Assembly: GCF_024679095.1 (NCBI RefSeq)
Contig: NW_026111250.1
Span: forward strand, 496,001 to 560,000
DNA from: Eriocheir sinensis
Taxonomy: Eukaryota > Arthropoda > Malacostraca > Decapoda > Varunidae
Direction of reading: 5' to 3'
Length of the DNA stretch: 64,000 nucleotides
Part shown: in pieces, positions 28,886 through 43,636 of the stretch
Layout: every line of letters starts with the position of its first letter
How positions within the stretch are numbered: the stretch's first letter is position 1
Program-made: the position numbers and the translations under genes
Notes under the pieces: model-generated
Database searches by the model: none
What the model saw: only the letters and a program-made list of their open reading frames with translations
What the model was told of the DNA's origin: nothing

Positions 28886-29900
28886 ACACGTTTACTCATA
28901 CAAATTTATATTCTTTTATTGGTATTTTGTTTATTTATTTTGATACGAATTACATGATTATATGTGTATTTTGTACACATTTTTTTATACGTATTTACAT
29001 TATTTAATGTGTATTTTGTTTATATATTTTCATACAAATTTACGTTATTATATGTGTATTTGTATAAATATTTTTATACAAATTTACTTTATTTCATGTA
29101 TTTTGTATATATATTTCAATTCAAATTTAGCTTATTTTGTGTGTATTTTGTATATTTTCATACAAATTTAATTACTTTTGTTTATTTTTATATATAGTTT
29201 TATATAAATTTACGTTATTTTATGTGTATTTTGTATATTTATATTTATACAAATACACATTCTTTTATTGGTATTTTGTTTATTTATTTTGATACGATAC
29301 ATTATTTTATGTGTATTTTGTATAAATTTTTTTATACGTATTTACTTCATTTTATGTGTATTTTGTATATATGTATTTATAGAAATCTACGTTATTTTAT
29401 GTATACTCGTATACATATTTTGAAACAAATTTACATTGCTTTATATTTATTTTGCGTATCTATTTCAATACAAATTTACCTTATTGTATGTGTTTTTTAT
29501 ATATTTATTTTAATACAAATCTAATTTTTTTATGTGTATTTTGGTATATATATTTAAAAAAAAAATGCGTTATTTTATGGGTATTTTGCCTCTTTATTTT
29601 CATACAAATTTACATTATTTTATTAATATTCTGTGTATTTATTTTGATACGATTTTACATTATTCTATTTGTGTTTTGTATATATTTTTTTATACAAATT
29701 TACGTTATTTTAAGTGTATTTGTTTATGTATTTTCATTCAAATTTACATTATTTTATGTGTATTTTGTATATGTATTTTAATACAAATTTACCTAATTTA
29801 TGTGTATTTTGTATATTTATTTTCACAAATTTAAAATATTTTTGTGTATATTTGTATATAGTTTGATACAAATTTAGGTTATTTTATGTATTTTGAATAT
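28886..29900 (+). repeat. 45-bp satellite block 16, plus orientation
   Basis: Equivalent to block 10, with the marker monomer at about 29,565. Ends at GAATATCTATTAAATAT. Confidence 0.89.
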
Positions 29901-29904
29901 CTAT

Positions 29905-32900
29905 TAAATATATATACAAAATACATATGAAATTATGTAAATACGTATAAAAATATATATACAAAATACATATCAAATAATGTAAATTCGTGTCAAAATA
30001 AATAAACAAAATATCATGAAAAGAATGTGTATTTGTATGAAAATAGATAATAGATAATAAATTTGTATAAAATATATTTGCAAGATACACATTAAATAAT
30101 GTAAATATGTATAAAAAATATATACAAAACACAAATAGAATAATGTAAAATCGTATCAAAATAAATACACAGAATATTAATAAAATAATGTAAATTTGTA
30201 TGAAAATAAAGATGCAAAATTCCCATAAAATAGCGCATTTCTTATAAATATATATATACCAAAATACACATAAAATTTTTAAATTTGTATTGAAATAAAT
30301 ATACAAAATGCATATACAATAAGATAAATTTATATTGAAAGAGATATGCAAAAATACATATAAAACAATGTAAACTTGTTTCAAAATATATATACGAATA
30401 CAAATAAAAAAAACGTAGATTTCTATAAAAATATATATACAAAATACACATAAAATTAAGTAAATACGTATAAAAAAATTTATTCAAAATACACATAAAA
30501 TAATGTAAATTCGAATTAAAATAGATAAACAAAATACCAATAAAAGAATGTGTATTTGGATAAATATAAATATACAAAATACACATACAAAATAAACATA
30601 AAATAAGGTAGATTTGTAATAAAATATATGTACAAAATACACATACAATAATGTAAATTTATATGAAAATATATATACAAATACACATAAAATACCATGA
30701 ATTTGTATAAAAATATATATTCAAAATAAATATTAAATAATGTAAGAGCGTATAAAAATATATATACAAAGTACATATAAAATGAAAATTAAGATGCAAA
30801 ATACCTATAAAATAACGCATTTTTTTTTTTAAATTATTGATACCAAAATACACATAAAATATTTGAACTTGTATTAAAATAAATATACAAAATGCACATA
30901 CAATAAGGTAAATTTGTATTGAAATAGATATGCAAAATACATATAAAATAATGTAAATTTGTTTCAAAATATATATACGAATACACATAAAATAACGTAG
31001 ATTTCTATAAAAATACATATACAAAATACACATAATATTAAGTAAATACGTATAAAAAAATGTATACAAAATACACATAAAATAATGTAAATTCGTATAA
31101 ATGTAAATAAACAATATACCAATAAAAGAATGTGTATTTGTATAAATATAAATATACAAAATGCACATAAAATAACGTAGATTTATATAAAACTATATAC
31201 ATAAAATAACGCAAATTTCTATAAAAATATATGTACAAAAATGAACATAAAATAAATTTGCATAAAAATATATATACAAAACACACTTTAGATAATGTAA
31301 ATGAGTATAAAAATATTATACAAAATACCTATGAAATAATCTAAATTCGTATCGAATTAAATTAAGAAATACCAATAAAATAATGTAATTTTGGATGAAA
31401 ATATATATACAAAATACACATAAAATAACCTAAATACAAATACAAGTATACACATAAAATAATTTAAAATTGAATGAAATAAATATACAAAATAAACATA
31501 AAATAAGGTAAATTTGTAATGAAATATATGAAAAAATACACATAAAATAATAAAAATTTGTATGAAAATGTATATGCAAATACACATTAAATAATATGAA
31601 TTTGTATAAAATTTGTATCAAAATATATACTTATACACACAATAAAATAACGTAATTTTTTTTATGAAAATGTATATACAAAATACACATAAAATAATTT
31701 AAATACGTAGAAAAATATATATACAAAAAACACATAAAATAATGTAAATTTGTATGAAAATATATAAACAAATACACATAAAATAATGTAAATTTGGATA
31801 AAATATATATACAAAATGAACATTAAATAATGTAAATATGTATAAAAAAATATATACAAAATACACATAGAATAATGTTAAATCGTATCAAAATAAATAA
31901 AGAGAATATCAATAAAATAATGTAAATTTGTATGAAAATAAAGATGCAAAATATCCATATAATAACACATATTTGCATAAAAATATATATACAAAAATAC
32001 ATTTAAAATAGTTAAGTTTGTATTAAAATAAATATACAAAATGCACGTACAATAAAGTAAATTTGTATTGAAATAGATATGCAAAATACACATCAATAAT
32101 GTAAATTTGTATCAAAATATATATACGAATACTCATAAAATAGAGTAAATTTCTATGAAAATATACATACAAAATAAATATACAAAATACACATATAACT
32201 AGTTAAATTTGTATTTAAATACATGTACAAAAAACACATAAAATAATGTAGATTTGTATGAAATGAAAACAAATACATTTTATATAAAATATATATACAA
32301 AATACACATAGAATAATGTAAAATCATATCAAAATAAATACACAGAATATCAATAAAATAATGTAAATTTGTATGAAAATAAAGATGCAAAATACCCATA
32401 AAATAGAGCATATTTTTATAAAAATACATATACAAAAATACACATAGATTAATCAAATTTGTATTAAAATTAATATACAAAATGCACATACAATAAGGTA
32501 AATTTGTATTGAAAAAATATGCAAAATACACATAAAATAATGTAAATTTGTTTCAAAATATATATACGAATACACATAAAATAACGCAGATTTCTACAGA
32601 AATATATATACAAAATACACTTGAAATAATGTAAATACGTATAAAAATATATATACAAAATACACATTAAATAATGTTAATTCGTGTCAAAATAAATAAA
32701 CAAAATATCATGAAAAGAATGTGTATTTGTATGAAAATAGATATACAAAATACACATAAAATAACCTAAATTTGTATAAAACTATATACAAAAATACACA
32801 AAAATAATTTAAACTTGTATGAAAATAAATATACAAAAAACATATAAAAATAGGTAAATTTGTGATGAAATACATATACAAAATACACGTAAAATAATGT

Positions 32901-33500
32901 AAATTTGAATGAAAATATATAAACATATAGACTTAAAAGAACGTAGTTTTGTATCAAATATATATACAAAAAAAACATTAAATAATGTAAATATGTATAG
33001 CAAAATATATACAAAACACAAATAAAATAATGTAAAATCGTATCAAAATAAATACAGAAAATATTAATAAAATAATGTAAATATGTATGAAAATTAAGAT
33101 GCAAAATACCCATAAAAGAACGCATTTTTTATAAAAATATAAATACGAAAAAACATAAAATATTTGATTTTGTATTAAAATAAATAGATATGCAAAATAC
33201 ACATAATATAAGCTAAATTTGCATTGAAATATATATACAAAATACATAAAATAATGTAAATATGTATCAAAATACCTATACAAATACACATATAATAAGG
33301 TAAATTTGTATAAAAATATATAAACAAAATACACATTAAATAATGTAAATACGTATAAAAAAAATGTAAAAAATACACAAATAATCATGTAATTCATATC
33401 AACATAAATAGACAAAATACCAATAAAATAATGTAAATTTCTATGAGAAAACATATACAAAATACACATAAATAACGCAAATATCAATAAAAATATATAT
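29905..33500 (-). repeat. 45-bp satellite block 17, minus orientation
   Basis: Equivalent to blocks 5 and 11 and the most complete of the three near 31,150-31,260. The internal junction TATAAAATGAAAATTAAG is at about 30,778. Confidence 0.89.
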
Positions 33501-33504
33501 AATA

Positions 33505-36190
33505 TAATATATTTTTATACATATTTAAAATATTTAATGTATATTTTGTATATTTATATTTTATCTAAATTTACGTGATTTTATATGTATTTGTTTATAT
33601 ATTTTCATACAAATTTACATTATTTTATGTGAGTTTTGTATATGTATTTCAATACAAATTTGCCTAACTTTATGTGTATTTTGCATTCTTTTCATGATAT
33701 TTTGTTTATTTATTTTGACACAAATTTACATTATTTGATATGTATTTTGTATATATATTTTTATACGTATTTACATAATTTCATATGTATTTTGTATATA
33801 TATTTCTATAGAAATCTACTTTATTTTATGTGTATTCGTATATATATTTTGAAACAAATTTACATTGTTTTATATGTATTTTTGAATATCTCTTTTAATA
33901 CAAATTTAGCTTACTGTATATGCATTTTGTATATTTATTTCAATACAAATTTAAATATTTTATGTGTATTTTGGTATATATATTTTTATAAAAAATGCGA
34001 TAATTTTGGGGAATTTTGCATCTTTATTTTCATACAAATTTACATTATTTTATTGATAATCTGTGTATTTATTTTGATACGATTTTACATTATTCTATTC
34101 GTTTTTTGTATATAATTTTTTATACACATTTACATTATTTAATGTGTATCTTGCTTATATATTTTATACAAATTTACGTTATTTTAAGTGTATTTGTTTT
34201 TATATTTTCATTCAAATTTACATTTATTTTAATTCGAAAATACATTATATTATGTGTATTTTGTATACATTTTTTTATACGTATTTACTTAATTTTATGT
34301 GTATTTTGTATATATATTTTTATAGAAATCTACGTTTTTTTATTTGTATTCGTATATATATTTTGAAACAAATTTACATTGTTTTATATGTATTTTTGCA
34401 TATCTCTTTCAATACAAATTTACCTTATTGTATGTGCATTTTGTATATTTATTTCAATGCAAATTTAAATATTTTATGTGTATTTTGGTATATATATTTT
34501 AATAAGAAATGCGCTATTTTATGGAAATTTTGCATCTTTATTTTCATACAAATTTACATTATTTGATTAATATTCGGTGTATTTATTTTGATACGATGTT
34601 ACATTATTCTATTTGTTTTTTGTATATACTTTTTTATACATATTTATATTATTTAATGTGTATCTTGCATATATATTTTATACAAATTTATTATCTATTA
34701 TCTATTTTCAAACAAATACACATTCTTTTCATGATATTTTGTTTATTTATTTTGACACGAATTTACATTATTTGATATGTATTTTGTATATATATTTTTA
34801 TACGTATTTACATAATTTCATATGTATTTTGTATATATATTTCTATAGAAATCTACTTTATTTTATGTGTATTCGTATATATATTTTGAAACAAATTTAC
34901 ATTGTTTTATATGTATTTTTGAATATCTCTTTCAATACAAATTTACCTTACTGTATATGCATTTTGTATATTTATTTCAATACAAATTTAAATATTTTAT
35001 GAGTATTTTGGTAAATATATTTTATAAAAATGCGATAATTTTTGGGAATTTTGCATCTTTATTTTCATACAAATTTACATTATTTTACTGATATTCTGTG
35101 TATTTATATTGATACGATTTTACATTATTCTATTTGTTTTCGTATATATTTTTTTATACACACTTACATTATTTAATGTGTATCTTGCATATATATTTTA
35201 TACAAATTTACGTTATTTTAAGTGTATTTGTTTATATATTTTCATTCAAATTTACATTATTTGATGAGTATTTTGTATATGTATTTCAATACAAATTTAC
35301 CTAATTTTATGTGTATTTTGTATATTTCTTTTCAAACAAATTTAAATTATTTTTGTGTATTTTTGTATATTGTTTTATACAAATTTAGGTTATTTTATGT
35401 ACGCATTTACATTATTTAGTGAGTGTTTTGTATATATATTTTTTTGCAAATTTACTTTATTTTATGTGCATTTTTGTACATATATTTTTATAGAAATTTG
35501 CGTTATTTATATATGTTTTCTCATACAAATATACATTATTTTATTGCTATTTTGTTTATTTATTTTGATACGAATTAAATGATTATATGTGTATTTTGTA
35601 CATATTTTTTACACGTATTTACATTACTTAATGTGTATTTTGTTTATATATTTTTAAACAAATCTACGTTATTATATGTATTTGAATAAATATTTTGATA
35701 CAGATTTACATTATTTTATGTATTTTGTATGTACATTTCAATTCAAATTTAGCTTAATTTAGCTGTATTTTGTATATATATTTTCATACAAATTTAATTA
35801 CTTCTGTGTATTTTTGTATATAGTTTTATACAAATTTACGATATTTTATGTGTATTTTGTATATTTATATTTTTACAAATACACATTCTTTTACTGGTAT
35901 TTTGTTTATTTATTTTGATACGATTTTTATGTATTTTTTGTATTCATTTTTTTATACGTATTTACTTCATTTTATGTGTATTTTGTACATATTTTTATAG
36001 AAATCTACGTTATTTTATATGTATTCGTATATATATTTTGAAACAAATTTACATTGTTTTATATGTATTTTGCATATCTATTTCAATACAAATTTGCAAA
36101 TTTACTTTATTTTATGTGCATTTGTATATGTTTTCTCATACAAATTTACATTATTTTATTGCTATTTTGTTTATTTATTTTGATACAAAT
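33505..36190 (+). repeat. 45-bp satellite block 18, plus orientation
   Basis: The first ~180 bp belong to the truncated third 10.6-kb copy. From ~33,687 it is an inverted copy of part of 3.9-6.9 kb, with a ~1,034-bp tandem unit starting at 33,687 and 34,721 (CATTCTTTTCATGATATT). Part also matches 52,790-53,100 directly. Confidence 0.87.
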
Positions 36191-36925
36191 GAAAATAGAT
36201 ATACAAAATATTCATAAAATAAACTAAATTTGTATTGAAATATATATACAAAATACATAAAATAATATAAATTTGTATCAAAATATTTTAACAGATGCGC
36301 ATAAAATAACGTAAATTTGTTTTAAAATATACAAAATACACATTAAATAATGTAAATATGTATAAAAAAATATATACAAAACACAAATAGAATAAAGTAA
36401 AATCGTATCAAAATAAATACACAGAATATTAATAAAACAATGTAAATTTGTATGAAAATAAAGATGCTAAATACCCATTAAATAACGCATTTTTTATAAA
36501 AATATATATACCAAAATACACATGAAAAAATTAATTTGTATTAAAATAAATAAGGTAAATCTGTATTGAAATAGATATGCAAAATACATATAAAACAATG
36601 TAAATTTGTTTCAAAATATATATACGAATATAAATAAAATAACGTAGATTTGTATAAAAATATATATACAAAATACACATAAAATGAAGTAAAGACGTAT
36701 AAGAAAATGTATACAAAATACACATAAAATAATGTAAATTCGTATCAAAATAAATAAACAAAATACCAATAAAAGAATGTGTATTTGTATAAATATAAAT
36801 ATACAAAATACACATAAAATAACGTAAATTTGTATAAAACTATATACAAAAATACACAGAAGCAATTAAATTCGTATGAAAATAGATATACAAAATACAG
36901 ATAAAATAACCTAAATTTGAATTGA
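36191..36925 (-). repeat. 45-bp satellite block 19, minus orientation
   Basis: One HOR length of minus monomers between two switches. Related to 2,400-2,990. Carries the marker monomer near 36,475. No insert or gene. Confidence 0.87.
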
Positions 36926-36929
36926 AATA

Positions 36930-38945
36930 TATTTTTTTATACATATTTACATTATTTAATGTTCATTTTGTATATATATTTTATCCAAATTTACATTACT
37001 TTATGTGTATTTGTTTATATATTTTCATACATATTTACATTATTTTATGTGTTTTTTGTATATATATTTTTCTACGTATTTAAATTATTTTATCTGTATT
37101 TTGTATATACATTTTCATAAAAAAACTACGTTATTTTATTGTGTATAAGTATATATTTTGATACAAATTTTATACAAATTCATGTTATTTAATGTGTATT
37201 TGTATATATATTTTCATACAAATTTATATTATTTTATGTGTATTTTTTCATATATTTCATTACAAATTTACCTTATTTTATGTTTATTTTGTATATTTAT
37301 TTCATTCAATTTTAAATTATTTTATGTGTATATTTGTATTTGTATTTAGGTTATTTTATGTGTATTTTGTATATATATTTTCATCCAAAATTACATTATT
37401 ATATTGGTATTTTCTTAATTTAATTCGATACGAATTTAGATTATTTCATAGGTATTTTGTATACATATTTTTATACTCATTTACATTATCTAATGTGTGT
37501 TTTGTATATATATATTTTTATGCAAATTTATTTTATGTTCATTTATGTACATATATTTTTATAGAAATTTGCGTTATTTTATGTATAGAGTTTTATATAA
37601 ATTTACGTTATTTTATGTGCATTTTGTATATTTATATTTATACAAATACACATTCTTTTATTGCTATATTGTTTATTTATATTTATACGAATTTACATTA
37701 TTTTATGTGTATTTTGTATACATTTTTTTATACGTATATACTTAATTTTATGTATTTTGTAATTTTATGTGTATTTTGTATATTTCTTTTCATACAAATT
37801 TAAATTATTTTTGTGTATTTTTGTATATAGTTTTATACAAATTTAGGTTATTTTATGTACGGATTTACATTATTTAATGTGAGTTTTGTATATATATTTT
37901 TATCCAAAGTTACTTTATTTTACGTTCATTTTTGGACATATATTTTTATTTTATATGTATTTGTATATGTTTTCTCATACAAATTTACATTATTTGATTG
38001 ATATTTTGTTTATTTAGTTTGATACGAATTACATGATTATATGTGTATTTTGTACAAATTTTTTATACGTATTTACATTACTTAATGTGTATTTTGTTTA
38101 TATATTTTTAAACAAATTTACGTTATTATATGTATTTTTATAAATATTTTGATACAAATTTACATTATTTTATGTATTTTCTATATACATTTCAATTCAA
38201 ATTTAGCTTATTTTATCTGTATTTTGTATATCTATTTTCATACGAATTTAATAACTGTGTATTTTTGTATATAGTTTTATAAAAATTTACGTTATTTTAT
38301 GTGTATTTTGTATATTTATATTTATACAAATACACATTCTTTTATTGGTATTTTGTTTTTTTATTTTGATACGAATTTACATTATTTTATGTGTATTTTG
38401 TATACATTTTCTTATACGTATTTACTTCATTTTATGTGTATTTTGTATATATATTTTTATACAAATCTACGTTATTTTATGTGTATTCGTATATATATTT
38501 TGAAACAAATTTACATTGTTTTATATGTATTTTGCATATCTATTTCAATACAGATTTACCTTATTGTATGTGTATTTTGTATATTTATTTTAATACAAAT
38601 TAATTTTTTCATGTGTATTTTGGTATATATATTTTTATAAAAAAAATAAGTGATTTAATGGGTATTTTGCATCTTTATTTTCATACAAATTTACATTGTT
38701 TTATTAATATCCAGTGTATTTATTTTGATACGATTTTACATTATTCTATTTGTGTTTTGTATATATTTTTTTATACATATTTACATTATTTAATGTGTAT
38801 TTTGTATATTTTAAAACAAATTTACGTTATTTTATGCGCATCTGTTAAAATATTTTGATACAAATTTACCTTATTTTATGTATTTTGTATATATATTTTA
38901 ATACAAATTTAGTTTATTTTATGTATATTTTGTATATCTATTTTC
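36930..38945 (+). repeat. 45-bp satellite block 20, plus orientation
   Basis: Plus monomers. They contain the fusion word ATTTTATGTATTTTGTAATT (37,744-37,763), which marks a ~470-bp deletion relative to 59,146-59,615. One HOR marker monomer near 38,640 has the variant AAGTGATTTAATGGG. Confidence 0.87.
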
Positions 38946-38946
38946 A

Positions 38947-40848
<1,902 letters not shown>

Positions 40849-40855
40849 AATATAC

Positions 40856-41136
40856 ACGTTATTTTATTTCTATTCGTATATATATTTTGAAACAAATTTA
40901 CACTGTTTTATTTGTATTTTGCGTTTTTTTTCAATACAAATTTACCTTTTTGTATGTGTGCATTATGTATATTAATTTTAATACAAATTTAATTATTATA
41001 TGTGTATTTTTGTATATGTATTTAAAAAAAAATGCTTTATCATATGGATATTTTGCATCTTTATTTTCATACAAATTTAAATTATTTTATTGATATTCTG
41101 TGTACTTATTTTGATACGATTTTACATTATTCTATG
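40856..41136 (+). repeat. 45-bp satellite block 22, short plus segment
   Basis: About six plus monomers between GATATACAATATACACG and CTATGTATAACAAAAATAA. Copied at 49,264-49,545. Confidence 0.85.
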
Positions 41137-41138
41137 TA

Positions 41139-41207
41139 TAACAAAAATAAATATATACAAAAATACACACAAATAATTTAAATTTGTTTGAAAATAGATA
41201 TGCAAAA
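41139..41207 (-). repeat. 45-bp satellite block 23, very short minus segment (~70 bp)
   Basis: About one and a half minus monomers between two plus segments. The same tiny inverted segment is at 49,550-49,615. Confidence 0.78.
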
Positions 41208-41833
41208 TATGTGTATTTTGTATATATATTTCAATTCAAATTTAGCTTATTTTGAGTGTATTTTGTATATATTTTAATACAAATTTAGTTACTTATGTGA
41301 ATTTTTGTATATAGTTTTATATAAATTTACCTTATTTTATGTGTATTTTGTACATTTATATTTATACAAATACACATTCTTTTATTGGTATTATGTTTAT
41401 TTATTTTGATACGAATTTACATTATTTTATGTGTATTTTGTATACATTTTTTTATACGTATTTACTTAATTTTATGTGTATTTTGTATATATATTTTTAC
41501 AGAAATCTACGTTATTTTATGTGTATTCGTATATATATTTTGAAACAAATTTACATTGTTTTATATGTATTTTGCATATCTATTTCAATACAAATTTACC
41601 TTATTGTATGTGTTTTTTGTATATTTATTTTAATACAAATTTAATTTTTTGATGTGTATTTTGGTATATATATTTTTTTAAATAAAAAAAATGCGTTATT
41701 TTATGGGTATTTTGCTTATTTATTTTCATACAAATTTACATTATTTTATTAATATTCTGTGTATTTATTTTGATACGATTTTACATTATTCTATTTGTGT
41801 TTTGTACATATTTTTTTATACAAATTTACGTTT
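41208..41833 (+). repeat. 45-bp satellite block 24, plus orientation
   Basis: Most of one HOR, with the marker monomer near 41,690. After ~41,351 it departs from copy B and resembles 26,700-27,180. Ends at ACGTTTTTTTATAAAATTAT. Confidence 0.86.
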
Positions 41834-41835
41834 TT

Positions 41836-42477
41836 TTATAAAATTATTGATACCAAAATACACATAAAATATTTCAATTTGTATTAAAATAAATATACAA
41901 AATGCACATACAATAACGTAAATTTGTATTGAAATAGATATGCAAAATACATATAAAATAATGTAAATTTGTTTCAAAATATATATACGAATACACATAA
42001 AATAACGTAGATTTCTTTAAAAATACATATACAAAATACATATAAAATTAAGTAAATACGTATAAAAAAATGTATACAAAATACACATAAAATAATGTAA
42101 ATTCGTATAAATGTAAATAAACAATATACCAATAAAAGAATGTGTATTTGTATAAATATAAATATACAAAATGCACATAAAAGAACGTAAATTTATATAA
42201 AACTATATACATAAAATAACGCAAATTTCTATAAAAATATATGTACAAAAATGAACATAAAATAAATTTGCATAAAAATATATATACAAAACACACATTA
42301 GATAATGTAAATGAGTATAAAAATATGTATAGAAAATACCTATGAAATAATCTAAATTCGTATCGAATTAAATTAAGAAAATACCAATAAAATAATGTAA
42401 TTTTGGATGAAAATATCAATACAAAATACACATAAAATAACCTTAATACAAATACAAATATAATCATAAAATATTGC
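41836..42477 (-). repeat. 45-bp satellite block 25, minus orientation
   Basis: Minus monomers related to 20,085-20,580 and 30,835-31,440. The part from ~42,040 is repeated at 43,120-43,560. Confidence 0.86.
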
Positions 42478-42548
42478 ATTTTGTATATACATTTCAATTC
42501 AGATTTAGCTTATTTTATCTGTATTTTGTATATCTATTTTCATACGAA
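42040..42548. repeat. ~0.5-kb direct repeat spaced 1,087 bp, copy 1
   Basis: Matches 43,120-43,636 nearly base for base, for example TATGAAATAA at 42,341 and 43,428. Includes the ATAATCATAAAATATTGC hinge. The two copies diverge at CATACGAAT: copy 1 flips to minus monomers, copy 2 continues in plus. Confidence 0.86.
42478..42548 (+). repeat. 45-bp satellite block 26, very short plus segment (~70 bp)
   Basis: One and a half plus monomers (ATTTCAATTCAGATTTAGC) between minus segments. Identical to the start of the long plus block at 43,561. Confidence 0.8.
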
Positions 42549-43560
42549 TAAATATAAATATACAAAATACACATAAAATAACGTAAATTTTTATAAAACT
42601 ATATACAAAAATACACAGTTATTAAATTCGTATGAAAATAGATATACAAAATACAGATAAAATAAGCTAAATTTGAATTGAAATGTATATAGAAAATACA
42701 TAAAATAATGTAAATTTGTATCAAAATATTTATAAAAATACATATAATAACGTAAATTTGTTTAAAAATATAAACAAAATACATTAAGTAATGTAAATAC
42801 GTATAAAAATTTGTACAAAATACATATAATCATGTAATTCGTATCAAACTAAATAAACAAAATATCAATCAAATAATGTAAATTTGTATGAGAAAACATA
42901 TACAAATACATATAAAATAACGCTAATTTCCATAAAAATATATGTCCAAAAATGAACGTAAAATAAAGTAACTTTGGATAAAAATATATATACAAAACTC
43001 ACATTAAATAATGTAAATCCGTACATAAAATAACCTAAATTTGTATAAAACTATATACAAAAATACACAAAAATAATTTAAATTTGTATGAAAAGAAATA
43101 TACAAAATACACATAAAATTACAAAATACATAAAATTAAGTATATACGTATAAAAAATGTATACAAAATACACATAAAATAATGTAAATTCGTATAAATG
43201 TAAATAAACAATATACCAATAAAAGAATGTGTATTTGTATAAATATAAATATACAAAATGCACATAAAAGAACGTAAATTTATATAAAACTATATACATA
43301 AAATAACGCAAATTTCTATAAAAATATATGTACAAAAATGAACATAAAATAAATTTGCATAAACATATATATACAAAACACACATTAGATAATGTAAATG
43401 AGTATAAAAATATGTATAGAAAATACCTATGAAATAATCTAAATTCGTATCGAATTAAATTAAGAAAATACCAATAAAATAATGTAATTTTGGATGAAAA
43501 TATCAATACAAAATACACATAAAATAACCTTAATACAAATACAAATATAATCATAAAATA
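42549..43560 (-). repeat. 45-bp satellite block 27, minus orientation
   Basis: The first ~570 bp are an inverted relative of 37,770-38,250 and 46,090-46,590, including the reversed deletion-junction word ATTACAAAATACATAAAA near 43,118. The remainder is copy 2 of the 1,087-bp-spaced repeat. Confidence 0.86.
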
Positions 43561-43636
43561 TTGCATTTTGTATATACATTTCAATTCAGATTTAGCTTAT
43601 TTTATCTGTATTTTGTATATCTATTTTCATACGAAT
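43120..43636. repeat. ~0.5-kb direct repeat spaced 1,087 bp, copy 2
   Basis: See copy 1 at 42,040. After this copy the plus-oriented array continues without a switch. Confidence 0.86.
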
